Of a DNA stretch of 33,857 bases, positions 1 to 7,140 are shown in pieces. How positions within the stretch are numbered: the stretch's first letter is position 1; each line of letters starts with the position of its first letter. The stretch spans positions 1 to 33,857 of the forward strand of contig JAEDDG010000023.1 in assembly GCA_016293865.1 (NCBI GenBank), written 5' to 3'. A program made the position numbers and the translations under genes. Below the pieces are notes generated by a model that saw only the letters and a program-made list of their open reading frames with translations, was not told the DNA's origin and searched no databases. The stretch comes from Oscillospiraceae bacterium. Its GTDB lineage: Bacteria > Bacillota > Clostridia > Oscillospirales > Oscillospiraceae.

Positions 1-1042
1 TCTTGTCGTTGACCGTGCCGTCGGTGCCGACTACAAAGTAGCTGAACTGACGGGCGAAGACGATGTCTGCATAGTAGGTGGTGTAGTTCTCCAGCGGATC
101 GACAATGGCGAACACGTCGGAGGAGTTGGAGGCGATCAGGTCAGCGGAGCCGTCCTGAGCTGCCAGCGTATCGTCGGTCACGTAGTTGACAACGATCTTG
201 TCGAAGTTCGCGGGCGTGCCTTCATAGTAGGGGTTGGGTACCAGAACGGCGTAATCCTTCTCCACCAGTTCGTCGAGGACATACATGCCGCAGACAACGG
301 CGTGATCCCAGTAATCATAGTAGGAGTAGATGTTGGCCAGATCGTCGATCTGGGAGATGTATGCTTCGGGCAGAATTGCAAACGCGCCGATTGCATCCAG
401 GAACAGGGCATTGGGAGCGCTCAGGGTGATGGTGATGGTCTTGCCGTCAACAACAATGCCTTCCATGCCGCTGCCGACGATGCCGTGGTCGTTTTCATAA
501 GCCGCCTTGTAATCCTCGGCGCCAACGATGCTGGCGAAAGCACCGGTGTAGGTGGCGTTGGTCTTGTAGGCAACATAAGCAGCCTCGATGGAGTACTTGA
601 CGTCCTGTGCGGTCACGTCGCTGCCGTCGCTCCACTTCAGATCTTTCAGAACGAAGGTGTAGGTCAGGCCGTCGTCGGACACTTCATAGCTCTCAGCCAT
701 GTCAACGTCCTTCACGGAGTTGTTCTCGTCCAGAAGGAGCAGCGCGCGGAACTGCAGGCTGGAGGTCAGGCCCATGGAGTCCTGCCAGATGTTGTACATA
801 TGGCCTTCCGGAGCGATACCGGAGGTGGAGCCGCCCATGGTCAGGTAGAAGATCTTCTCGCCGGTTTCCGCAGCGTCATCAGCGGAATCATCGGCATCGT
901 CTGCAGTATCTGCAGAGTTGTCAGCGCTGTCGTCAGCAGGCTCTTTATCGGCGCTGTCATCAGCCGGGGTCGTGCCGCAGGCTGCAAACAGGCAGACGAT
1001 AAACGCAAGGACAAGCAGCAGGGAAAGAATGCGTTTTGCCAT
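1..1042 (-). CDS. Extracytoplasmic solute-binding lipoprotein, family 5 (peptide/nickel type), C-terminus off the window
   Basis: The gene runs off the left edge, so only the first 347 residues are visible; the family is usually about 500-550 residues. The start at 1042 gives a lipoprotein signal: a hydrophobic stretch ending in LFAAC with the lipobox Cys at residue 22. An acidic, low-complexity Asp/Ala/Ser linker of about 35 residues follows, as in many clostridial substrate-binding lipoproteins. The mature part has the family 5 hallmarks: an early mention of the best-fit state (LLLLDENNSV), then ESYEVSDDGLTYTFVLKDLK and KWSDGSDVTAQDVKYSIEAA. It should bind a solute, classically a peptide, outside the membrane for an ABC importer whose permease and ATPase genes are not in view. 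A second ATG at 1054 is possible, but the GAAAGG site touches it directly, whereas it sits 12 bases ahead of the ATG at 1042. Substrate unknown. Confidence 0.88.
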   Translation of the reverse strand, partial: MAKRILSLLLVLAFIVCLFAACGTTPADDSADKEPADDSADNSADTADDADDSADDAAETGEKIFYLTMGGSTSGIAPEGHMYNIWQDSMGLTSSLQFRALLLLDENNSVKDVDMAESYEVSDDGLTYTFVLKDLKWSDGSDVTAQDVKYSIEAAYVAYKTNATYTGAFASIVGAEDYKAAYENDHGIVGSGMEGIVVDGKTITITLSAPNALFLDAIGAFAILPEAYISQIDDLANIYSYYDYWDHAVVCGMYVLDELVEKDYAVLVPNPYYEGTPANFDKIVVNYVTDDTLAAQDGSADLIASNSSDVFAIVDPLENYTTYYADIVFARQFSYFVVGTDGTVNDK

Positions 1043-1350
1043 TTTTGCAATCATCCTTTCAAATGTTTTACACCTTTTTGCGGATGTATTGTATACAGTC
1101 TAAATATATTTTTTATAAATTTCAACGGTTTTTTAATTTTTTAATATATTTTTGTTGAATTATATAATTTTCGATTGTGCTATTTGTGCATGATTGTATA
1201 ATATTCAACTATATTTTTGTGCCGCATACAGATTTCCGCGGCTTTTATATTGTTTTGTCTGCATTCCGGAACCATTTCATACTGATTGCCTTTGGGCAAA
1301 AAAACAGCGCCGCTGAAATCAGCGGCGCCGTGCATATATGCGGTTGTGAA
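1043..1350. other. AT-rich intergenic region between the aldolase and the solute-binding gene
   Basis: I see no gene here. The stretch from about 1065 to 1215 is extremely AT-rich compared with its surroundings and contains many TATAAT-like strings on the minus strand, so it very likely holds the promoter of the solute-binding protein gene. I cannot single out one promoter. The motif GTTGAA/TTCAAC occurs near 1122, 1154 and 1204 in both orientations. The right end holds the terminator of the aldolase gene. Confidence 0.6.
1298..1328 (-). terminator. Intrinsic terminator of the HpcH/HpaI aldolase gene
   Basis: A perfect 10-bp inverted repeat (1307-1316 with 1319-1328, stem GCGCCGCTGA) is followed on the minus strand by seven T residues (1304-1298). 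It lies 22 bases past the aldolase stop codon. Confidence 0.92.
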
Positions 1351-2163
1351 TTAAAGCTCCTCAGCGGGCTTTGCGTCTCTGGCGTTTTTGCCGCAGAGCT
1401 TCTCGCTCAGGTTCTGATAGTTGCTCCAGAGGGCAACCACGTCGGCCGTCACGTTGATGAACTGATAGCCCATGTCAACCAGAGCGTCGAAGTTGCCCAG
1501 GCCGCCCACCGTGCCGGCGAACTTGCCGTGCTTGCGGGCCGTCTTGGCGATCAGGCGCTTCGTCTCCTCGATCTTGGGATTGCTGAAATCGTTGGGCGTT
1601 CCGATGCCCTGGCTGAAGTCAGCAGGACCGAAGAAGATCATGTCCAGACCAGGCAGCGCGCAGATCTCTTCCAGCTCTGCCAGCGGTTCCGGATCTTCGA
1701 TCTGAACGATTGTGAAGCGTTCCTCATTGGCGGTCTGCAGATACTCAATCGGATCGACCAGGCAGAATTTGCCGTCGCTGTTGCCGCCGTCCAGAGGCCG
1801 GCGTCCAATGGGATGGAACTTCGTGTAATAGACAACCTTCTTTGCCTCTTCCAGGCTCATCAGATGCGGGACCATGATGCCGGTGGAATCTGCCTCCAGC
1901 GGACGGATGTAGTCGCTGTAGCAGCCCTTGGTGGCCACACGGGTCAGGGTGTCGCAGTCATAGATCTTGGCCGCGCGCACGCAGTTTTCAATGGCGCTCC
2001 AGTCAGTGGGCACATGTTCCATGTCCACCCAGATGCAGTCAAATCCGCACATTGCGGCAATTTCAGCGCCTCTGGGGTCGCTGAGGTTCAGCTTTGCACA
2101 GACTGCCACTTTGCCGGCGCGCATCTGGCGCAGGACTCTGCTTTTTCTCATATGAAATTCCAT
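1351..2163 (-). CDS. HpcH/HpaI-type 2-oxo acid aldolase
   Basis: The 270-residue protein is a class II, metal-dependent pyruvate aldolase of the HpcH/HpaI (2,4-dihydroxyhept-2-enedioate / 2-dehydro-3-deoxyglucarate aldolase) family. These enzymes cleave or form C-C bonds with pyruvate as the nucleophile. Visible family features are WVDMEH with the catalytic His at 50, Arg75 in TLTRV, the VPHL block near 98-101, FHPIGRRPL near 117-124, and the two metal ligands Glu156 (VQIEDPE) and Asp182 (FFGPADFS). The start at 2163 has GGGGAG eleven bases upstream; an ATG at 2151 is an alternative. It is a single-gene unit with its own terminator. The neighbouring solute-binding lipoprotein and the DapA/NanA-like lyase further right hint at sugar-acid or amino-acid catabolism, which is inference. 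The exact substrate cannot be read from the sequence. Confidence 0.9.
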   Translation of the reverse strand: MEFHMRKSRVLRQMRAGKVAVCAKLNLSDPRGAEIAAMCGFDCIWVDMEHVPTDWSAIENCVRAAKIYDCDTLTRVATKGCYSDYIRPLEADSTGIMVPHLMSLEEAKKVVYYTKFHPIGRRPLDGGNSDGKFCLVDPIEYLQTANEERFTIVQIEDPEPLAELEEICALPGLDMIFFGPADFSQGIGTPNDFSNPKIEETKRLIAKTARKHGKFAGTVGGLGNFDALVDMGYQFINVTADVVALWSNYQNLSEKLCGKNARDAKPAEEL

Positions 2164-2215
2164 GGTATGATTCGCTCCCCATTTCAGAGTAATTTTGCCG
2201 GGTTTATATGCCGTG

Positions 2216-2244
2216 ATTATACATCATTCAATCCGAAAATGCGT
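2216..2244 (-). promoter_or_regulatory. Candidate promoter of the aldolase gene
   Basis: A perfect TATAAT -10 element lies at 2221-2216 on the minus strand, preceded by TG, about 55 bases ahead of the start codon. The hexamer 17 bases upstream (ACGCAT) is a poor -35 element, so an activator may be needed. Confidence 0.45.
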
Positions 2245-2439
2245 ACATTTTTTTGATATATTTGTATAATTTCGTATTCTGCCTTTCCTCCCGCAGAATC
2301 TGCGCAGCAGTGCAGCGGCACGAACGGACATCTTTTAATAAAAAATGTCTCTTTTTGCAATTCCATGCGGCGCCGGGCCGGTTCACGCCTGTTTTTCTGC
2401 GCTCAGCCGGTTCGCGCGTCTGATTTTCGCCGTACAGAA

Positions 2440-2464
2440 CGGCGGCACAGGATCTGTGCCGCCG
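2440..2464 (-). terminator. GC-rich hairpin downstream of the LRR-SLH gene
   Basis: A perfect 11-bp inverted repeat (2440-2450 with 2454-2464, loop of 3) begins 22 bases past the stop codon. The following minus-strand bases (TTCTGT) are only partly T-rich, so termination is likely but less certain than for the others. Confidence 0.6.
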
Positions 2465-2485
2465 CAGTCTTCCATATGGTCTCTG

Positions 2486-3892
2486 TTATCCCTTGCTGGA
2501 AAAGCGCATCAGCATCACGGCAAGCTGTCCGCGGTTGGCCGTCCCCTTCGGATCCAGGTTCCCGCCGGTGGTTCCGCCGAGAATCCCGCGGCTGACCGCC
2601 CAGCGCACCGCAGTCTGCGCATAGGCCGACACGCTGCCGCTGTCCGGAAATCCGGAGAGGTCCGCGCTGTCGGACACATCCTCGCCCTGATACCGGGCAA
2701 ACCTGTAAAGCAGGGCCGCGACCTGCTCGCGCGTAATCTGCGTCAGCGGCCGGAAGGTCCCGTCGTCATAGCCGTCCACAACGCCGGTGCGCACCGCCCA
2801 GGCGACCGCCTCGCTGTACCACTGGCCGGCCGGCACATCCGTGAAGCCGCTGGAGCCGCCCCCTGCCGGCGCGCCGTCCAGCCGCCAGAGGATCACCACG
2901 ATCATCGCCCGGTTTGTCGTCCCGGACGGCACGAACGTTGTGTCCGTCACGCCGTCCATAATCCTGTGGTTGTATACAAATTTGACTGCGTCGCTGAACC
3001 AGTCGTCGTCGCTGACGTCGTCAAACGGCTCTGTCAGCTCAGGGTCCGGATCAGGCGCCGGTTCGGGATCGGGCGCGGGCACGGGATCATCCGCCGGACT
3101 GCCGGTGCAGCGAACGGCCGCGCCCTCAAGCCCGTCATTGTCGTCGCCCACCGCCACTCTGGCCCAGCCCGCGCTGCTGCCGCCGTAAATCACATCCGTC
3201 AGCGCCGTGCAGCCGCAAAAGGCGCTGGAGCCGATGACCGTCACCGACGCGGGAATTGTCACCTGAGTCAGCGCCCCGCAGTTGGCAAAGGTGCCGTTGC
3301 CGACGGCAGGAATCCCCGCAGGCAGCTTTGCCGAGGTCAGCGCAAAGCAGGACGAAAATGCCCAGCCGCCGATCTCCGTCACTGTGGAAGGAATCTCGAT
3401 CTCTTTCAGCGATCCGCAGTAGGCAAACGCGCCCGTTCCGATGGCCGTCAGACCCCCGGGCAGCGTGACGCTTTCCGCAGCCCTGCACAGGCTGAAGGCC
3501 CAGCTGCCGATCTCCGTCACCGCGGCGGAGATGTCCAGGCTCTCCAGCGATACGCAGTAGTGGAAGGCCCAGCTGCCGATTTTCCTGACCGTGTCCGCCA
3601 TGGTCAGCTCCGTGGCCGCGCTGCACTTGGAAAACGCGCCCGCGCCAATGCTTGTCACGCCGCTTTCAATGGTGATGGACGTGATGCTGTCCGTGTACTC
3701 GTTCCAGGGCGCGGAAACCATGTCCCCGTAATCGTACATTTCACCGCTGCCGCTGATCACAAGTGCGCCCGTATCCGCATCATACGACCACCTGACGCCG
3801 CTGCCGCAGGTTCCGGAGGCGGCAAATGCCGCCGGCGCCAGGCATACAAGCAGCGCAGCGGCCAAAATCATACTGATGATTCTTTTTTTCAT
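2486..3892 (-). CDS. Secreted BspA-like leucine-rich-repeat protein with three SLH domains
   Basis: The 468-residue protein has a Sec signal peptide (MKKRIISMILAAALLVCLAP then AAFAA, cleavage near residue 25). About seven BspA-type leucine-rich repeats follow (LRR_5 family, residues about 70-238, pattern 'IGxxAFxxCxxLxxVxIPxxVTxI'), then an acidic proline-rich linker (about 267-287, VPAPDPEPAPDPDPEL). Three S-layer homology domains come last (about 288-340, 348-402, 412-466), each starting with F-D/T/P-D and ending in a helix with RFxR-like residues. SLH domains bind pyruvylated secondary wall polymer and so anchor proteins to the wall; BspA repeats mediate protein or host-surface binding in known members. 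The start has AGGGGA about ten bases upstream. It is divergent from another SLH gene at 4132. The ligand is unknown. Confidence 0.93.
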   Translation of the reverse strand: MKKRIISMILAAALLVCLAPAAFAASGTCGSGVRWSYDADTGALVISGSGEMYDYGDMVSAPWNEYTDSITSITIESGVTSIGAGAFSKCSAATELTMADTVRKIGSWAFHYCVSLESLDISAAVTEIGSWAFSLCRAAESVTLPGGLTAIGTGAFAYCGSLKEIEIPSTVTEIGGWAFSSCFALTSAKLPAGIPAVGNGTFANCGALTQVTIPASVTVIGSSAFCGCTALTDVIYGGSSAGWARVAVGDDNDGLEGAAVRCTGSPADDPVPAPDPEPAPDPDPELTEPFDDVSDDDWFSDAVKFVYNHRIMDGVTDTTFVPSGTTNRAMIVVILWRLDGAPAGGGSSGFTDVPAGQWYSEAVAWAVRTGVVDGYDDGTFRPLTQITREQVAALLYRFARYQGEDVSDSADLSGFPDSGSVSAYAQTAVRWAVSRGILGGTTGGNLDPKGTANRGQLAVMLMRFSSKG

Positions 3893-3984
3893 TTTATGTG
3901 TTCCCCTTGAAAATAACGCGCGTCCCTGCTTTCGGGACTCAGTCCGGTTGCTGTCCGCGCGGCTTTTTCCGCCGCGTTTATGTT

Positions 3985-4013
3985 ATTGTATCACAATCCG
4001 GCAGAAAGGTAAA
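3985..4013 (-). promoter_or_regulatory. Promoter of the LRR-SLH gene
   Basis: On the minus strand TTTACC (4013-4008), a 17-base spacer and TACAAT (3990-3985) form a good housekeeping promoter, with TGA before the -10 giving an extended -10. The leader contains a small hairpin, CGCGGC/GCCGCG, between about 3958 and 3977. Confidence 0.7.
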
Positions 4014-4061
4014 GAAAACACGGCATTTCTCCTGATATATGCGCATTTTCAACAAATACGC

Positions 4062-4090
4062 TTGACACATGATATACACTTTGTTATGCT
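4062..4090 (+). promoter_or_regulatory. Promoter of the SLH-only protein gene
   Basis: A consensus -35 TTGACA (4062-4067), a spacer of exactly 17 bases and TATGCT (4085-4090) lie 42 bases ahead of the start codon. The 13-base palindrome at 4098-4110 sits right at the expected transcript start. Confidence 0.8.
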
Positions 4091-4097
4091 TGAGGAG

Positions 4098-4110
4098 GGA
4101 AAATTTTTCC
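4098..4110. repeat. Palindrome GGAAAATTTTTCC at the transcript start of the SLH-only gene
   Basis: A perfect 6-bp dyad around one central T, placed immediately after the -10 element. Its position is that of a possible repressor site; no protein is known for it. Confidence 0.5.
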
Positions 4111-4131
4111 AGTTTTGAAAGGAGAACAATC

Positions 4132-4842
4132 ATGAACGGAAAAAAGCGACTCATTACCCTTGTCCTGGCTCTGCTGCTCATCGTGCAGCTGCTCGGCGGA
4201 GCCGCCCTGGCTGACGTCTATACCGCCGTGCCCATCCGGTTCGACGATGTGTCTGAATCGGATTGGTTCTTTGAATATGTGGATTATGCCACGAACGTTT
4301 TGGGCCTGGTGGACGGCAAGGCCGAGGGGAAATTCTGCCCCTACGACAACATGACGTATGCCGAAGCCATCACCCTGGCCGTCCGCATCAACGCCATTGC
4401 CTATGACCGGTACAGCGAGCTGGATAATCTCATAGCCGGCCAGCCCACAAACGCCGCCTGGTATCAGCCGTATCTGGACTATGCCAAGGCACACGGCATT
4501 CCTTGGCAGTACGCCGATTACAACGCAAAAAGTACCCGTGCCGAATATGTCCATATCTTCTATTCCGCGCTCAGGGAATACATCCTCTCCGAAATCGCCT
4601 CGGGCAATGAAATCCTCCTGAACCGGGTAGACGACGGCGCGATTCCGGATGTGCCCATGTCCCACAAATACGCAGAGGATATCTACACCTTCTACCGCAT
4701 GGGAATTCTGGACGGCAGCGACGATGCCCATAACTTCAAGCCCAACGACAACATCCGCCGCAATGAGGTGGCCGCGGTGCTCTGCCGCCTGTGCGACAGC
4801 TATGATCTGAAGGAATTCACGCTGACTCTTTCCGGCTCCTGA
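4132..4842 (+). CDS. Secreted protein consisting of three SLH domains
   Basis: The ATG at 4132 is chosen because GAAAGGAG lies seven bases upstream; the in-frame ATG at 4069 lies inside the promoter. The 236-residue product has a signal peptide (MNGKKRLITLVLALLLIVQL, then LGGAALA, cleavage near residue 27). Its mature part is almost entirely three S-layer homology domains: about 34-88 (FDDVSESDWFFEYVDYA, ending in AEAITLAVRI), 100-148 (AWYQPYLDYAKAHGIP, RAEYVHIFYS) and 170-225 (IPDVPMSHKYAEDIYTFYRM, RRNEVAAVLCRL). There is no other effector domain, so it probably binds secondary wall polymer as a small S-layer or wall-coating protein; that role is inferred. It is divergent from the LRR-SLH gene and shares the intergenic region with it. 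Confidence 0.9.
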   Translation: MNGKKRLITLVLALLLIVQLLGGAALADVYTAVPIRFDDVSESDWFFEYVDYATNVLGLVDGKAEGKFCPYDNMTYAEAITLAVRINAIAYDRYSELDNLIAGQPTNAAWYQPYLDYAKAHGIPWQYADYNAKSTRAEYVHIFYSALREYILSEIASGNEILLNRVDDGAIPDVPMSHKYAEDIYTFYRMGILDGSDDAHNFKPNDNIRRNEVAAVLCRLCDSYDLKEFTLTLSGS

Positions 4843-5010
4843 AACCAGCAGTACAGTTTATGTTACGGATACCGGCGCCAAATTTCACCGGGCCGGCTGC
4901 CGGTATCTCAGCGACAGCGCTGCTGCAGTTTCACGGGACGCAGCCGTTGCCCTGGGATATGAACCCTGCTCGGTATGCAGCCCGTAAATCTCCGTAAATG
5001 ACACGCGAAA

Positions 5011-5044
5011 AACGCCCTGAACCGGAACCGGTTCAGGGCGTTTT
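5011..5044. terminator. Bidirectional terminator between the SLH gene and the lyase gene
   Basis: A perfect 15-bp inverted repeat (5011-5025 with 5028-5042) is flanked by T-rich tails on both strands (GTTTTGCTTTG on plus, GTTTTTCG on minus). It lies between two convergent genes and serves both. A looser inverted repeat (4868-4876 with 4899-4907, GATACCGGC) lies nearer the SLH gene. Confidence 0.93.
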
Positions 5045-5065
5045 GCTTTGTGTGATGCTCCCGGA

Positions 5066-5989
5066 TTACTCAAACCAGCGGGGCAGCGCCTTGCGCAGAT
5101 CGCTTTTGAAAGCGTCCACCTGAGTCTGGGTGCAGCCCTCATAGGGCGGCAGGATCCGCGGCGGGAATTCCGGGATGGAGAACTGCAGGAAAACCTTGTC
5201 ATAGGCCGAGTCGATCTTCCCGGCTGTAAGATTGGAAAACAGCACGTCATAAAATGCGGGCAGCTCGCTGTGAATCTGCATGATGGTCTCCAGGTCACGG
5301 TTTTTGCCGGCCTCGAAATACGCGCGCATGTTTTTGTACGTGCAGTTCAGCGCGGACGCCAGATAGGAGAACTCTCCGTAGGCCATGCTGCCGTAGCCGT
5401 AGGCATACTCAAGCAGGAAAACACGGATGGGCAGGTCAAGCGCGGCGAACTCATGCACTTCGTTGAAGCTGGGGGCGATGAATTTGACAGCCACCAGGTT
5501 GGGGATCTCCGCAGCCAGGCGGGCATAATCCTTGGGGCCGAGCTTTTTCTTTGACCGCAGGGAATTGTTGTAATGCATGAAGCTGTACTCCGGGAACGCG
5601 CCGCAGACCGTCCTGAAGAAAATATCCGCTTCATCATCCGTCACTGCGCCCCAGTTGGGGAAGGAAATCTGGAAATACCGGGCGCCCAGCTCTCCCGCCA
5701 GGCGGATACGCTCCATGACCTCTGTCATGGACATGGAGATCACGCCCACCATGGGAATCACATCCGGGTATTTTTTCATAACGTCCATAAATTCGGACAC
5801 GATCTGGGTGTACTGCGCTCTGTCCACCGCGTATCCCTCACCCGCGGTACCGAAGAGATAGATGCTGCCGGCGCCGTTTTCGCACAAAAGCTCAACGCCT
5901 TTGCGGAACAGCGGCACATCCAGCTGATTGTCCTCCGTCCAGGGAATGCAGGCCGCGCACAGCAGGACCTGCGGAAAACGCTTTTCCAT
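5066..5989 (-). CDS. DapA/NanA-superfamily Schiff-base lyase (dihydrodipicolinate synthase family)
   Basis: The 307-residue protein has the (beta/alpha)8 class I aldolase signatures of the DHDPS/N-acetylneuraminate lyase superfamily. These are GTAGEG at 47-52 (substrate carboxylate loop), the catalytic Tyr140 in SFMHYNNS, and the Schiff-base Lys169 in LVAVKFIAP. Pyruvate binds the Lys as an imine and reacts with an aldehyde acceptor, or the reverse. The DapA-specific arginine motif after the YN pair is not obvious, and the partner gene is proC rather than lysine genes, so I do not call it DapA; a catabolic keto-acid lyase is more likely. GGAGGT lies nine bases ahead of the start. It is the second gene of an operon, 66 bases downstream of proC. 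Substrate unknown. Confidence 0.87.
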   Translation of the reverse strand: MEKRFPQVLLCAACIPWTEDNQLDVPLFRKGVELLCENGAGSIYLFGTAGEGYAVDRAQYTQIVSEFMDVMKKYPDVIPMVGVISMSMTEVMERIRLAGELGARYFQISFPNWGAVTDDEADIFFRTVCGAFPEYSFMHYNNSLRSKKKLGPKDYARLAAEIPNLVAVKFIAPSFNEVHEFAALDLPIRVFLLEYAYGYGSMAYGEFSYLASALNCTYKNMRAYFEAGKNRDLETIMQIHSELPAFYDVLFSNLTAGKIDSAYDKVFLQFSIPEFPPRILPPYEGCTQTQVDAFKSDLRKALPRWFE

Positions 5990-6055
5990 GCTCTGTTACC
6001 TCCAGTAATCTTTCAGTTCATAATATCTGACCGGAACCGGGCTGCGCCCGGGAAG

Positions 6056-6865
6056 TCACTTCATCATGGCGCGGTTTTTGGCGTCGGCCGCCTTGACCGC
6101 CTGTGCCGCCGCCGCCCGGAACCCCCGCTCCTCCAGGGCCGCCACGCCGGCAATGGTGCATCCGCCGGGCGAGCAGACCGCGTCCTTCAGTGCGCCGGGG
6201 TGCTGCCCGGTCTGCAGGAGCATCTGCCCCGCGCCGATCAGCGTCTGCGCCGCCAGCCGCTGGGCCTTTTCCCGGGGCAGGCCGATTTCCACGCCGCCGT
6301 CCGCCATGGCCTCGGCCATCATATACAGATACGCCGGTCCGCAGCCGGAAATGGCCATTCCGGCGTCCAGCTGCTGCTCCGTTCCCCATTCCACCAGGCC
6401 GCAGCCGGTCAGGACCGACTCCAGCCCGCGTTTTTCCTCTTCCGTCACCGATGTGCCGCAGGCGCCCAGCACCACGCCCGCGCCCAGGCTGACCGGCGTG
6501 TTCGGCATCAGCCGGATCACAGGGATCTGCAGGCCCGTCCGGGCCGCCGCAGCCTCCAGCGCCGCAATAGATACGCCCGCAGCCGCGCTGACCAGAACCT
6601 GGCCGCCGCGCAGATGCCCGGCCAAAGCGCCGATCACAGCTTCAACCGCGCGCGGCTTGACCGTCAGAAGAATGTAGTCCGCATCCTGCGCCGCCTGGAT
6701 TTCACTGCCGGCCAGCCGGCAGCCCGTATCCTGCTGCAGCGCCGCCATTTTCTCCGGATGGTGATCATAAACCGTTACGTTTTCTCCGGCGCAGGCCCGG
6801 CAGATGCCGCGCACCATGCCGCCGCCCATATTTCCGCCGCCGATTACGGCAATTCTCGCCGCCAT
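6056..6865 (-). CDS. proC: Pyrroline-5-carboxylate reductase
   Basis: The enzyme reduces 1-pyrroline-5-carboxylate to L-proline with NAD(P)H, the last step of proline synthesis, in the cytosol. The chosen ATG at 6865 has AGGGGAG seven bases upstream and puts the Rossmann motif VIGGGNMGGGM at the N-terminus; an in-frame ATG 17 codons upstream lacks a ribosome site. The 269-residue length is normal. Family features are the LTVKPRAVEAV block, IRLMPNTPVSLGAG in the middle, and the C-terminal signature beginning SGCGPAYLYMMAEAM and ending DAVCSPGGCTIAG. It leads a two-gene operon with the DapA/NanA-like lyase. A TATAAT element lies about 50 bases upstream. Confidence 0.95.
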   Translation of the reverse strand: MAARIAVIGGGNMGGGMVRGICRACAGENVTVYDHHPEKMAALQQDTGCRLAGSEIQAAQDADYILLTVKPRAVEAVIGALAGHLRGGQVLVSAAAGVSIAALEAAAARTGLQIPVIRLMPNTPVSLGAGVVLGACGTSVTEEEKRGLESVLTGCGLVEWGTEQQLDAGMAISGCGPAYLYMMAEAMADGGVEIGLPREKAQRLAAQTLIGAGQMLLQTGQHPGALKDAVCSPGGCTIAGVAALEERGFRAAAAQAVKAADAKNRAMMK

Positions 6866-6914
6866 CGCGCATCTCCCCTTTCTCCGGACAACCGCCGCCG
6901 ATTTGATTGCCGCC

Positions 6915-6943
6915 ATTATACACCACGCCGTCCGGGATGGGAA
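6915..6943 (-). promoter_or_regulatory. Promoter of the proC-lyase operon
   Basis: On the minus strand TTCCCA (6943-6938), a 17-base spacer and a perfect TATAAT (6920-6915) precede the proC start by about 50 bases. Confidence 0.65.
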
Positions 6944-7028
6944 GTCCCCATTTTTGTCTCCGCTGCGCCTGCCGCGCAGGGTTTCAGGGGCGCTCCGGCG
7001 GTAAAGTGATGAATTTTCTTAAAACCTG

Positions 7029-7057
7029 TTTCCGGACATGTATTTTTGTGATAAAAT
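7029..7057 (+). promoter_or_regulatory. Candidate promoter of the U32-maf-mre operon
   Basis: TAAAAT at 7052-7057 with an extended TGA before it, and a weak TTTCCG 17 bases upstream (7029-7034). It is the best candidate in the AT-rich stretch ahead of the operon; the leader would be about 75 bases. Confidence 0.45.
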
Positions 7058-7140
7058 AAATTGATATTGTATCTCCTGCACCATAACAGTCTGGCTGCGG
7101 CGCGCCGCGCGCGCCGTGCAGCAGAAGGGACACGGACACC

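Larger units (their letters stand above)
2164..2485. other. Intergenic region between the aldolase and the LRR-SLH protein
   Basis: No gene is seen. The left part should hold the aldolase promoter (see 2216-2244). A weak AT-rich inverted repeat (GACAT at 2327-2331, ATGTC at 2345-2349, with A/T-rich inner arms) is present. The right part holds the strong GC hairpin at 2440-2464. Confidence 0.6.

Noticed and set aside
302..1144. Plus-strand open frame of 280 residues over the solute-binding gene
   Set aside because: Antisense of a clear lipoprotein gene; no ribosome site and no family resemblance.
2345..3910. Plus-strand open frame of 521 residues opposite the LRR-SLH gene
   Set aside because: Arg/Ala/Gly-rich shadow of a GC-rich gene; the minus strand has signal peptide, LRR and SLH domains and a ribosome site.
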